Positions 34,051 through 42,553 of a stretch of DNA of 62,124 nucleotides are shown in pieces. Within the stretch, counting starts at the first letter, position 1; each line of letters starts with the position of its first letter. The DNA is from Myxococcota bacterium. GTDB taxonomy: Bacteria; Myxococcota_A; UBA9160; UBA4427. Where the stretch lies: assembly GCA_028278345.1 (NCBI GenBank), contig JANQEL010000108.1:1-62124 (forward strand), read 5' to 3'. The position numbers were made by a program, and so were the translations under genes. A model generated the notes under the pieces. That model did no database searches, was not told the DNA's origin, and saw nothing but the letters and a program-made list of their open reading frames with translations.

Positions 34051-35400
34051 GTGAGTCGCGGCGAACAGCCGAACTACTGGGTCTTCGGCGTGGGTTCGAC
34101 CGGCAACGGCATCTTCTCCGTCGTTCCGGGCCTTCTGCTCATGTTCTACATGACCGAGATCCTGAGCGTCGCACCCGCAGTCGCGTCGCTCGCCATCTTC
34201 GCCCCGAAGTTCGTCGATGTGATCACGGATCCCCTGGTCGGGTTGTGGTCGGATCGCACGCGGACCCGCCTGGGGGCGCGGCGCCCCTTCCTGCTGGTCG
34301 GAACGCTGCTCGCTGGACCGCTCTTCTTCGCGTTGTTCTCCGTCGGGCTCTGGGCGCCGAACGCGGGTGCCGCGACGATCGCCGTCGTGTTCTCGGTGCT
34401 GGCCGTCGCGTACACGCTCTTCATGGTTCCCTACCTGGCCCTCGCCGCGGAGATCCCGCGCGACTACGAGGACCGCAACCGCATGAACACGTTCCGCATG
34501 TCCTACGTGATGGGAGGAACGCTGCTCTCGGGAACGCTCGCTCCCGTCGTCGTCGAACGCGCCGGCGGCGGCGTCGAGGGCTATGCGGTGATGGGTGCAG
34601 TCTTCGGTGTGGTGCTCTTGCTCACCCTCGGAACCTCGCTTGCCAGCGTTCGCACGGAACCGGAGCGGCAACCGGGAGCCGAGCAGGGGCTGCAGGGTTT
34701 CGCCGCTACACTCCGTGACAACCGCGCCTTCCGGATCCTGATCCTTGCCTATCTCGCCAATGCATCGGCCGCGGGCTGCGCTTCGGCGAGCCTGCCCTAC
34801 TACGCGGCACATGTGCTGCGCGCCGATGCCGATACCGTGGCGCTGTTGTTCGTCAGCATCTTCGGAACCGCGATCCTCGCCATGCCGATGTGGCGCGTGC
34901 TCGGCAAGCGCTTCAGCAAGTTCGCGTGTCTACGCGTTGCACTGCTGCTCGCCGTCGCGGCCGGTTTGGCGTTCGCGACGCTCGACCCCGAGGTGCCGAT
35001 TGCATTCGTGATCCCGATCGCGATCGTCCTGGGCTTCTCGAACGGGGCGCAACAGCTCTTCGTGTTTTCGATGCTTGCCGACGTGATCGCCTACGGGAGT
35101 CGCCCAAGCGAAGGCGAAGGCGATCGCGCGCAACCGCCGGCCGCGGCCTACTCGGGGGTCTTCCTCTCGGCGGAGAAGATGGGGTTCGCGGTGGGTCCCG
35201 TCTTGCTGGGCCTCGCACTCTCGGCCTCGGGCTTCGTCGAGGGTTCGAGCGAAGCGCAGAGCGCTTCGGCGATCCTGGGGATCCGGATCGGCATCGGCGC
35301 GATTCCGGCCGCCATGATCGCCATTAGTTTGTGGGTGCTGGGTGCCTACCGTCGCCACGACGACGATTTCCGTACCCGAAGCCACGGCGAGAGCGCCTAG
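34051..35400 (+). CDS. MFS transporter, GPH/MelB-like
   Basis: A 449-residue, 12-helix transporter of the glycoside-pentoside-hexuronide group. FAPKFVDVITDPLVGLWSDR followed by TRTRLGARRPF is the diagnostic loop. It begins with GTG seven bases after mmsA and ends four bases into the oppositely oriented amino-acid dehydrogenase gene. It is a second member of the same family as 13512-14999, but the two are clearly diverged. It likely imports the substrate of the LLM/MmsA unit. Confidence 0.9.
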   Translation: MSRGEQPNYWVFGVGSTGNGIFSVVPGLLLMFYMTEILSVAPAVASLAIFAPKFVDVITDPLVGLWSDRTRTRLGARRPFLLVGTLLAGPLFFALFSVGLWAPNAGAATIAVVFSVLAVAYTLFMVPYLALAAEIPRDYEDRNRMNTFRMSYVMGGTLLSGTLAPVVVERAGGGVEGYAVMGAVFGVVLLLTLGTSLASVRTEPERQPGAEQGLQGFAATLRDNRAFRILILAYLANASAAGCASASLPYYAAHVLRADADTVALLFVSIFGTAILAMPMWRVLGKRFSKFACLRVALLLAVAAGLAFATLDPEVPIAFVIPIAIVLGFSNGAQQLFVFSMLADVIAYGSRPSEGEGDRAQPPAAAYSGVFLSAEKMGFAVGPVLLGLALSASGFVEGSSEAQSASAILGIRIGIGAIPAAMIAISLWVLGAYRRHDDDFRTRSHGESA

Positions 35401-36566
35401 AAACCGAAGCGCTCGCGAACCTGTGCTTCGAGCTCCGCCATCGTCGGGCGCTTCTCGTCGCGCTTCGCGTTCAGCAGGATCTCGCGACTTCGCGCGATCT
35501 CGTGAAGACGTGGCGCCACCGCGGCATCGGCCGCGCTCTCGAGGCTTCGCTTCGTGATGCGCGCGATCTCGGTATCGAGGATGCGGAACACGTCGGCTTC
35601 GCTTCCCCCGAGCCCGTCGACGATGCTGATCACCACGCCGCCGCCGTTCGAAATGAAGTCCGGAACGACGTGCACGCCACGGGCGTGGAGCGCGGCTTCG
35701 GCGTCGTCGGTGATCGGCACGTTCGCGATGCTCGAGATGACGCGCGCTTGCACCTCGCCCACGTTGCCGCCGTGGATCACGTGGGTGCGCGAACCGGGGA
35801 CGAGCACGTCGACGTCGAGACCGTAGAGTGCTTCGCGCGGAAGCGTCTTGACGTCCGGGTGATTCATCACCGCGGCATCACCCTCGCTCTTGCGAGCCTC
35901 GAGCAAGGCGGGGATGTCGAGCCCCTGTTCGCGAACCGCGGTGCCTTCGAGGGTGCTCAGCGCAACGACTCGCGCCCCCGCCTCGTGCATGTACCGCGCT
36001 ACGCCTCCCCCCGCCTTGCCGAAGCCCTCGATCGCGACACTCGCTCCCGCGAGATCGAAGCCCGCGAACTCGCACGCGCCCCGCGCGGCCACGACGACGC
36101 CATACCCCGTGGCGTGATTCTCGAGGGGGTCACCGTCCTTCTGCGCGTGGGCGAGACCCGAGGAGCGATAGGGCATGCCCGCACCCTCGTAGATGTGCGC
36201 GACATCGGTGGCGTCGGTACCGATGTCGGAACCGACCATCGTGCCGGCCTGGAGCAGCGGCTTGGCCGCCCGTCCGAAGGCCTTCATCACCGCTTCGCGC
36301 TCGGCGCCCCGCATGCCCGGGTCACCCCAGATCCCCGATTTCGAACCGCCCATCGGGAGCTCGAGGGCGATGTACTTGTAGGTCATCGCCCGGGCGAGGA
36401 GCTGGATCTCGCGCGTCGTGATGTCGGGCATCATGCGCAGGCCGCCCGCGCCGAATTCGCTGATCGCGGTCGAATCGACCACCACGACGCCGCGCATCCC
36501 GGTTTTCGGGTCGTGGACGTGGAGGATCCGTTCGGGGCCGAGCTCGTCGAATCCCTCGAATTTCAT
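35397..36566 (-). CDS. Glu/Leu/Phe/Val dehydrogenase family
   Basis: A 389-residue NAD(P)-dependent amino-acid dehydrogenase catalysing reversible oxidative deamination. GAGGLRMMPD, MTYKYIALELPMGGSKSGI (catalytic Lys in PMGGSK) and the Rossmann GASVAIEGFGKAGGGVARYM are all present. NGGGVVISIVDGLGG near the C-terminus fits the leucine/valine-dehydrogenase-like subgroup. AGGAGA precedes ATG 36566. It is transcribed alone, divergent from the aminotransferase operon, and its promoter carries the shared AGTTGGT element. Confidence 0.92.
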   Translation of the reverse strand: MKFEGFDELGPERILHVHDPKTGMRGVVVVDSTAISEFGAGGLRMMPDITTREIQLLARAMTYKYIALELPMGGSKSGIWGDPGMRGAEREAVMKAFGRAAKPLLQAGTMVGSDIGTDATDVAHIYEGAGMPYRSSGLAHAQKDGDPLENHATGYGVVVAARGACEFAGFDLAGASVAIEGFGKAGGGVARYMHEAGARVVALSTLEGTAVREQGLDIPALLEARKSEGDAAVMNHPDVKTLPREALYGLDVDVLVPGSRTHVIHGGNVGEVQARVISSIANVPITDDAEAALHARGVHVVPDFISNGGGVVISIVDGLGGSEADVFRILDTEIARITKRSLESAADAAVAPRLHEIARSREILLNAKRDEKRPTMAELEAQVRERFGF

Positions 36567-36709
36567 TGGACTTCTCCTGGGGTGAAAACTTAGTTAGTGT
36601 AAACCAACTATCTTGCTGCGTCCCCCCTCCGACCCACGGGCCGAGAAATCGCGGGGCCGCGAGACTTCAGGCTGAGGGTGAGTGAGAGCACGAGAGCAGG
36701 GAGCGCCGA
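36567..36709. promoter_or_regulatory. divergent promoter with near-perfect palindrome
   Basis: TAGTTAGTGTAAACCAACTA (36591-36610) is an inverted repeat of 8-bp arms (one mismatch) around a 4-base centre. It is preceded by AAAACT, and the sequence AAACTTAGTT...AACCAACT recurs at 31659-31686. It lies 25-44 bases upstream of the dehydrogenase start, where a repressor would block its promoter. The remaining 99 bases towards the aminotransferase show no recognisable site. Confidence 0.55.
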
Positions 36710-38023
36710 ATGTCTGAAATCCGAGATGCCGCGAAGGACCACCTCTGGCTCCACTTCGCCAACGTGCCCGAAGCAGGCCCCATTCTCTTCGAGCGCGGTG
36801 AGGGCTGTCGGCTCTGGGATTCCGACGGCAAGCGCTACCTCGATGCCCTCTCGGGTTTGTTCGTCACCGCGATCGGACATGGTCGTTCCGATCTTGCGAA
36901 GGCCGGCGCACAGCAGGCCGAGACCCTCGCCTACTACCCGGTATGGGGAGCCGCACATCCGCCCGCTGCACGACTGGCCGCGAAGCTCGCCGCCCTGGCC
37001 CCGGGCGACATGGATCGCGTGTTCTTCACGACCGGTGGATCCGAGGCGGTCGAGTCCGCCTGGAAGCTCGCGCGCCAGTACTTCCTCGCGCGGGGAGAAC
37101 CCGATCGCGTTCGCGTGATTGCGCGCACTTCCACCTATCACGGCACCACCCTCGGCGCGCTTTCGATCACCGGCGTTCCGTCCTTGCGCGCCCCCTTCGA
37201 ACCACTGCTCAACGATCTCGTCACCCACGTCGGGACCACCGACGAACCCGACGCCGCCGAGCAGATCGATCGCGCGATCCGCGAGGTTGGACCGAAGAAC
37301 GTGGCCGCCGTCTACCTCGAACCCGTGCAGAACAGCGGCGGTTGCTACACGCCGCATCCCGGCTACTGGCAGCGCGTGCGCGAGATCTGCGACGAGCATG
37401 GTGTTCTACTCGTCTCCGACGAAGTGATCTGTGCCTTCGGACGCCTCGGCACCTGGTTCGGCGGACAGAAGTTCGACTACGTGCCCGACATGATCACCTT
37501 CGCGAAGGGGGTGACTTCCGGATACGCCCCGCTCGGTGGCGTGATCACGCGCCCGCACATCGCGGAAACCCTTCGCGAGGCGGGAGACGCCTTCGTGCAC
37601 GGCATCACCTTCGGTGGCCACCCCGTTTCGTGTGCGGTGGGCCTCGCGAACGTCCAGGCGCTCGAGGACGAGGGGGTGATCGAGAACGTCCAGCGTCACG
37701 AGGCGTACCTGCGCGAAGGGCTCTCGACGTTGCTCGAGCATCCGATCGCCGCAGAACTTCGCGGCGCCGGGTACTTCTATGCGATCGAACTGCAGAAGGA
37801 TCCCGCGACGGGTACGCCCTTCGATCCACAGGAATCGCTGGAAATCGTCGACACGTTGAAGCCCATCCTGCTCGAACTCGGCCTGATCGCACGCGCGGAC
37901 GGCCGCCGTTCTCCAATCCTTCAGTACGCGCCACCTCTCATCGCTGGACGCGATGAAATCGACGAGATGGTTCGTCTCTCGCGCGAAGCCCTCGACCGGG
38001 CGTGGAAGAAGATGAACGGGTGA
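36710..38023 (+). CDS. class III aminotransferase (omega-amino acid:pyruvate type)
   Basis: A 437-residue PLP enzyme. FTTGGSEAVESAWKLARQY binds the cofactor phosphate, YLEPVQNSGGCYTPHPGYW and SDEVICAFGR carry the PLP Asp, and FAKGVTSGYAPLGG has the Schiff-base Lys266. The pattern matches beta-alanine/omega-amino acid:pyruvate transaminases, producing a semialdehyde. It heads a + strand operon with TauD, SDR and a nitroreductase-like gene. Conversion of a beta-amino acid to a substrate for MmsA (32556) is plausible. Confidence 0.92.
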   Translation: MSEIRDAAKDHLWLHFANVPEAGPILFERGEGCRLWDSDGKRYLDALSGLFVTAIGHGRSDLAKAGAQQAETLAYYPVWGAAHPPAARLAAKLAALAPGDMDRVFFTTGGSEAVESAWKLARQYFLARGEPDRVRVIARTSTYHGTTLGALSITGVPSLRAPFEPLLNDLVTHVGTTDEPDAAEQIDRAIREVGPKNVAAVYLEPVQNSGGCYTPHPGYWQRVREICDEHGVLLVSDEVICAFGRLGTWFGGQKFDYVPDMITFAKGVTSGYAPLGGVITRPHIAETLREAGDAFVHGITFGGHPVSCAVGLANVQALEDEGVIENVQRHEAYLREGLSTLLEHPIAAELRGAGYFYAIELQKDPATGTPFDPQESLEIVDTLKPILLELGLIARADGRRSPILQYAPPLIAGRDEIDEMVRLSREALDRAWKKMNG

Positions 38024-38057
38024 GCGGCCGGGAGACGTCATCGAGGAGAAACCAACC

Positions 38058-38915
38058 ATGGCCAGGCTGAAGACCGAACCGCTGCCCGGCGGCCTGGGCG
38101 CTCGCGTCGAAGGGCTCGAGGCGGCTTCGCTCGACGAACAGGTCCTCGGAGAGCTGAAGGAGTTATTGGAGACCCACTCGTTGCTCCTGGCAACTGCCCC
38201 CGATCTCGGCGAACAGGAACAACTGCGGATCGCGAACGCGATCGGCACGCCGACGTCGCGGGGCGGCTACGGGACGAGTCCCGATCGCGGTGGGAGCGAT
38301 GACGAAGAAGCGAAACCCGCAAGTGCCGCGATGTACGTCTCGAATACGCGCGACGACGGTATCCTCGGCAAGGGACGGCTCGACTTCCACCACGACCACC
38401 TCTTCTACGAGCAGCCGCTTCGCGCCATCATGCTCTATGGCATCGAGATTCCGCCCTCTGGAAGCGAGACCCACTTTCGCAGCGGGGTTTCGGCTCTCCA
38501 GGCGCTACCCGAGGCGTTGCGCAAGCGCGCCGAAGAGATCGAGTGTCTCCATCTCTACGACTTCGTGAAGCTCGCCGAACGTCGCTACGCCGACTGGGAC
38601 GATCCCGAAACGGCGACGCCGGGTTCGCCTCGGGACTACAAGCCCCTGGTCTATCGACAACCGTCGACCGGCCGCCGGGCGCTCCTGCTCTCCCAGAGCA
38701 CGATCGACTTCCGCGGAATCGATCGCGAGCCGGGGATCACCCTCTTCAAGGAGCTGCAATCGTTCATGTCGAGCGAGCAGGATCGGATCGCGACGTACGA
38801 GCACCAGTGGCGCCCCGACGATCTCTTGATCTGGGACAATCTGATGGTCGCTCACGCACGCATGCCCTTCGACAAGAACGAGCCTCGCACGCTGCGACGC
38901 ACGCCGATCCTGTGA
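38058..38915 (+). CDS. TauD/TfdA-family Fe(II)/2-oxoglutarate dioxygenase
   Basis: A 285-residue dioxygenase. FHHDHLFYEQPLR gives iron ligands His111 and Asp113, WDNLMVAHARM the distal His, and NEPRTLRRTPIL the 2-oxoglutarate Arg. It is a clear paralogue of 29233-30057, sharing long blocks such as ECLHLYDF/Y and YKPLVYRQP versus YKPFVWRNP. It has a short Gly/Ser/Asp/Glu-rich insert at about residues 70-90 that the other copy lacks. It lies 34 bases after the aminotransferase, so it may hydroxylate an amine or amino-acid derivative. Confidence 0.92.
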   Translation: MARLKTEPLPGGLGARVEGLEAASLDEQVLGELKELLETHSLLLATAPDLGEQEQLRIANAIGTPTSRGGYGTSPDRGGSDDEEAKPASAAMYVSNTRDDGILGKGRLDFHHDHLFYEQPLRAIMLYGIEIPPSGSETHFRSGVSALQALPEALRKRAEEIECLHLYDFVKLAERRYADWDDPETATPGSPRDYKPLVYRQPSTGRRALLLSQSTIDFRGIDREPGITLFKELQSFMSSEQDRIATYEHQWRPDDLLIWDNLMVAHARMPFDKNEPRTLRRTPIL

Positions 38916-38960
38916 CTAGACGAGTCGTCACCGCGCGAGCGCGCCAGACGGGAGAACCGA

Positions 38961-39740
38961 ATGAGCAACTACTTCGATTTGAGCGGCAAGGTGTCGCTGG
39001 TTACGGGAGGGAGTCGGGGCATTGGCCTGGCGATGGCGAAGGGGCTCGCGCAGGCGGGTTCCGACGTCGTGATCTGGGACATCGACGCCGAGCGAAATGC
39101 AGCGGCGGTCGATGAGCTCTCGAAGCACGGGACCCGAGTGCGTTCGGCGGTGGTGGACGTGTCTGATGAACAACTCGTCGGGAGTAGCGTCGAAGACATC
39201 GTGGGCGAACTCGGTCGCATCGATACCTGCGTTGCGAACGCCGGGATCAGCACACCGTCGCAGTCGATGCTCGATATCGACGGGGAGACCCTGCGCAAGC
39301 TCCTGGCGGTGAACCTCGACGGCATGTTCTTCACGCTTCGCGAAGCGGCACGGGCGATGAAGAAACGCGCACTCGCTGGCGATCCGGGTGGCTCCCTGAT
39401 CGGGCAATCGAGCTTGCAGGCCACGCATGGAGCGCCGGGCAAGCAGCACTACGGTGCCAGCAAGGGCGCCGTCATCGCGGTCATCAAGGGCATGGCGGTC
39501 GAGTTCGGGCGCTATGGGATCCGCGCCAACGCGATCATGCCCGGCTTCATCAAGACCGACATGAACGCCGCGGGCCACGACGACGAGAAGCTCAACTCGC
39601 GCGTGGTTTCACGCGTGCCGATCCGCGGTTGGGGAACCCCCGACGACCTCGCGGGGCTCGGGGTCTATCTCGCGAGCGACGCTGCGCGCTACCACAGTGG
39701 CACGGCCATCGAACTCGATGGTGGCTACAGCGCGCTGTAG
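38961..39740 (+). CDS. SDR oxidoreductase (FabG-like)
   Basis: A 259-residue classical SDR. TGGSRGIGLAMAKG is the cofactor motif, ANAGIS follows near residue 92, and YGASK carries Tyr164 and Lys168. The C-terminal YHSGTAIELDGGYSAL is the typical SDR tail. It lies in an operon with a TauD dioxygenase and could oxidise the alcohol that TauD creates. The next gene begins seven bases after its stop. Confidence 0.92.
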   Translation: MSNYFDLSGKVSLVTGGSRGIGLAMAKGLAQAGSDVVIWDIDAERNAAAVDELSKHGTRVRSAVVDVSDEQLVGSSVEDIVGELGRIDTCVANAGISTPSQSMLDIDGETLRKLLAVNLDGMFFTLREAARAMKKRALAGDPGGSLIGQSSLQATHGAPGKQHYGASKGAVIAVIKGMAVEFGRYGIRANAIMPGFIKTDMNAAGHDDEKLNSRVVSRVPIRGWGTPDDLAGLGVYLASDAARYHSGTAIELDGGYSAL

Positions 39741-39747
39741 ACCGAGC

Positions 39748-40428
39748 ATGTCGTTTTCCCTCGACGTCACGGATCGGCTGCTCACCACCACACGTGCCGT
39801 GCGGCGGCGCCTCGATCTCGAGCGCGAGGTCGATCCGAAGATCGTGCGCGATTGTCTCCGCATCTCGCAGCAGGCTCCGACCGCGTCGAACGCGCAGGGT
39901 TGGCGCTGGGTGATCCTGGCCGACGCCGACAAGCGTCTGGCCATCGCCGAGCTCTATCGACGCGCTCGCAAGGATTACGTCGCGAAGCAGGCGGAGCGCG
40001 ATCGCCGGCGGGGCAACGAAGCCCGGCCGTCCGCGGAGGATGCCCAGACGAAGCGAACTCGCGCCTCGGCGCTCCATCTCGAAGAGCATCTCCACGAGGT
40101 GCCCGTACTCGTCATCCCCTGCCTGATGGGCCGGCTGCGCGAGGGGGCGTCTTCGATGATGGCTTCGGGCTTCTTCGGTTCGATCTATCCGGCAATGTGG
40201 AGTTTGCAGCTGGCGTTGCGGGCTCGCGGACTCGCCTCGGCAATCACGACCCTGCATCTCGAGTACGAATCCGAGGCGGCGCGCATCCTCGAGATTCCGG
40301 AACGGGTGACCCAGTGCGCGCTGATGCCCGTCGCCTGGTCGATCGGGCAGGACTACCGCCCCGCCGAGCGCCCACCGGTCGACGAGATCCTGCACTGGAA
40401 CGGCTGGGGCGGGAGTCTCGACGACTAG
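39748..40428 (+). CDS. nitroreductase-family protein (divergent)
   Basis: A 226-residue member of the nitroreductase fold. RRRLDLEREVDP, ISQQAPTASNAQGWRW and a C-terminal LMPVAWSIGQDYRPAERPP region are recognisable, although the first motif (TTRAVRRRLD) is a variant of the usual RxSxRxF. ATG 39748 is chosen because it follows the SDR stop by seven bases; the open frame upstream lies in the SDR. It is not close in sequence to the nitroreductase at 4518-5201. The gene overlaps the convergent ligase gene by four bases. Confidence 0.85.
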   Translation: MSFSLDVTDRLLTTTRAVRRRLDLEREVDPKIVRDCLRISQQAPTASNAQGWRWVILADADKRLAIAELYRRARKDYVAKQAERDRRRGNEARPSAEDAQTKRTRASALHLEEHLHEVPVLVIPCLMGRLREGASSMMASGFFGSIYPAMWSLQLALRARGLASAITTLHLEYESEAARILEIPERVTQCALMPVAWSIGQDYRPAERPPVDEILHWNGWGGSLDD

Positions 40429-42092
40429 CGGTCTTCCGCTGCGTGGTCCCGGGCGACCGCTCGCTTGTCGAACTTCCCCGAGGCCAGCCTCGGCAGGGGT
40501 TCGCCCACGATCCGAACGCGCTGGGGGATCTTGAAGCGCGCGATTCGGCCTTCGAGTGATTGCGCGATCGCGTCTGCGCCCAAGCCCGCATCGCGCGCAT
40601 ACACCGTCGCTCCCACGATCTCGCCGAGGCGATCGTCGGGCAGGCCGTAGACCACGACCTCGAGTACGGCCTCGAGTTCCTGCATCGCGCGCTCGACCTC
40701 GACGCAGTAGACGTTCTCGCCGCCCCGCAAGACCATGTCCTTGCTGCGGCCGTCGATGTAGAGGAAGCCCTCATCGTCGAGATGACCCACGTCGCCGCTG
40801 CGGAACCATCCGTCGACGAAGGCGTCTTTGGTCGCTTCCTCGTTTCCCCAGTAGCCGGGCGTGACGACGGCGCCGCGCATGCGCAGTTCGCCGCTCTCTC
40901 CGCGGGGAAGGAGACGATGGGATTCGTCGAAGGCCTCGATCTCGAGCACGAGAGGGGGACGACCCGGGCTTCCGAGCTGCGCAAGATGATCGTCGCCGTT
41001 CACCTGGGCGCCCGCGCCCGAGGTCTCGGTCATGCCGTAGCCGTGCCCCGGGCGACCCTCGAAGTTCGCCTCGACGCGTCGCGATAGCTCCGCCGATGCG
41101 GGAGCGCCGCCGTTTCCGATGACGCGGAGCGAAGAGGTGTCGCGATGGGCGAGCTCCTCGGAGCGCAGCATGTCCCACACCATCGTCGGCACGCCCGTGA
41201 AGGCGCTGATTCGTTCCTCTTCGATCAGTCGGATCGCATCGTCCGCATCCCAACGCTCCATCACGACGAGCTTGCGACCCGAAAGCAGCGAAGTGAGAAA
41301 GATCGTGTGGCAGCCCGTAACGTGGAACAGGGGGACGGCGACGAGCATGGCGGGTTGGGTGGTCGTGCCGCCCGCGCCGCTTCGCAGCGCCCCGATCGCG
41401 CCACTCATGTGAAAGCCCATGATCGCGTTCGAGACGTTGCGGTGGGTGCAGATCGCACCCTTGGGTCGCCCCATGGTTCCCGATGTGTAGAGGATGGAGG
41501 CGATGTCGTCGGGGCGAGGCGATGCGAGGGATAGCGTCCTGGGTGCGCGGCCTGACGAGATCAACCGATCGAAGTCGATCTCGCCATCGCGCAGTTCGCG
41601 AGTCGGACGGGCGACGACGACGGGCAGATCGCGATGCGCACCTGCGGCAATCCGATCGGCACGCGCTTCATCGGCAATCACGACCCGAGCGCCACTATCG
41701 CGCAGCGCGTAGTCGATCTCGTCGGTCGTCCACCATCCGTTGATGGGCACGGCGATCCAGGGCGAGCCGACGATCGCCATGAAGGCCTGCAGCCACTCGG
41801 GGAGATTCCTCATCGCGATCGCGACGCGGTCACCGGATTCCAATCCGAACTCGCGTGCGAGACCGCTTCGAAGTTGCCCCGCGATACCGATCGCTTCGTC
41901 GTAGGAGACCCGCTCCTTCTCGAACACCGAGAACGTGGCATCTCCGAACTGCGAAGCGTTGTCAACCAACTGTCGGAGCGTTGCCGGTGCACGCCGAAAC
42001 GCCCGAACGGAACCCCGTTCGAGTTCGACTTCCTCGAGTTCGAATGGCTGACCGGGCGCGCTGAGTTCCGCGACCGCATCTTCCCACGACAT
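40425..42092 (-). CDS. acyl-CoA synthetase (AMP-forming ligase)
   Basis: A 555-residue ANL ligase. ILYTSGTMGRPKGAI is the P-loop-like motif (Met in place of the common Thr), YGMTETSGAGAQVNG the A5 motif, SGDVGHLDDEGFLYIDGRSK the A7/A8 hinge, and LASGKFDKRA the A10 Lys. GTG 42095 immediately precedes ATG 42092; the ATG is preferred. It is the last gene of the - strand operon epimerase, MFS, SnoaL-like, ligase. It activates a carboxylic acid, possibly the one carried by that MFS protein. Confidence 0.92.
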   Translation of the reverse strand: MSWEDAVAELSAPGQPFELEEVELERGSVRAFRRAPATLRQLVDNASQFGDATFSVFEKERVSYDEAIGIAGQLRSGLAREFGLESGDRVAIAMRNLPEWLQAFMAIVGSPWIAVPINGWWTTDEIDYALRDSGARVVIADEARADRIAAGAHRDLPVVVARPTRELRDGEIDFDRLISSGRAPRTLSLASPRPDDIASILYTSGTMGRPKGAICTHRNVSNAIMGFHMSGAIGALRSGAGGTTTQPAMLVAVPLFHVTGCHTIFLTSLLSGRKLVVMERWDADDAIRLIEEERISAFTGVPTMVWDMLRSEELAHRDTSSLRVIGNGGAPASAELSRRVEANFEGRPGHGYGMTETSGAGAQVNGDDHLAQLGSPGRPPLVLEIEAFDESHRLLPRGESGELRMRGAVVTPGYWGNEEATKDAFVDGWFRSGDVGHLDDEGFLYIDGRSKDMVLRGGENVYCVEVERAMQELEAVLEVVVYGLPDDRLGEIVGATVYARDAGLGADAIAQSLEGRIARFKIPQRVRIVGEPLPRLASGKFDKRAVARDHAAEDR

Positions 42093-42114
42093 CACGGCCG
42101 AAATCCCCGCTCGA

Positions 42115-42495
42115 TCACCCGACGTACTTCCAGTAGGTATCCTTGCGCGTGATCAGACCGTCGCGCACCGGGTAGAGATCGACCGCCTTCGCGTGAAACG
42201 GCTCGCCATCTTCCTGGCCGCTGACCGTAAAGGTCTGAACGAGCAGATCTCCCGCCGAGCGCTCCTCGAGGTTCTCGTATTTCACGTCCTGCCAGTGCTC
42301 GCGTCGCCACTGGATCTCTTCGATCAAAGCATCGATTCCCTCGAGCACGCGCCCAAGGGGCCGATCGTCCGCCGCACCTGCATGCTGATGCCATTCGAAA
42401 TCATCACTGGTGACGCGCAGCAACGTCTCCCGGTCCGCTCGTCCGTATGCCACGCGAAACTGTTCCATCAGGTTCAGCATTTCTCGTTTGGTCAT
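42115..42495 (-). CDS. SnoaL-like/NTF2-fold protein
   Basis: A 126-residue single-domain NTF2-like protein. RVAYGRADRETLLRVTSDD, then FEWHQH, is the typical alpha-beta start, and DLYPVRDGLITRKDTYWKYV the final strands. Such proteins act as small isomerases, hydratases or ketosteroid-isomerase-like enzymes. It lies 58 bases after the MFS gene and 22 bases before the ligase gene. No specific catalytic set can be assigned. Confidence 0.85.
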   Translation of the reverse strand: MTKREMLNLMEQFRVAYGRADRETLLRVTSDDFEWHQHAGAADDRPLGRVLEGIDALIEEIQWRREHWQDVKYENLEERSAGDLLVQTFTVSGQEDGEPFHAKAVDLYPVRDGLITRKDTYWKYVG

Positions 42496-42553
42496 CCCGT
42501 ACCCCGTGTGGTGGAGTCTCGTGTCGGCGCACAGCCCAAACCCCCCACGTCCA

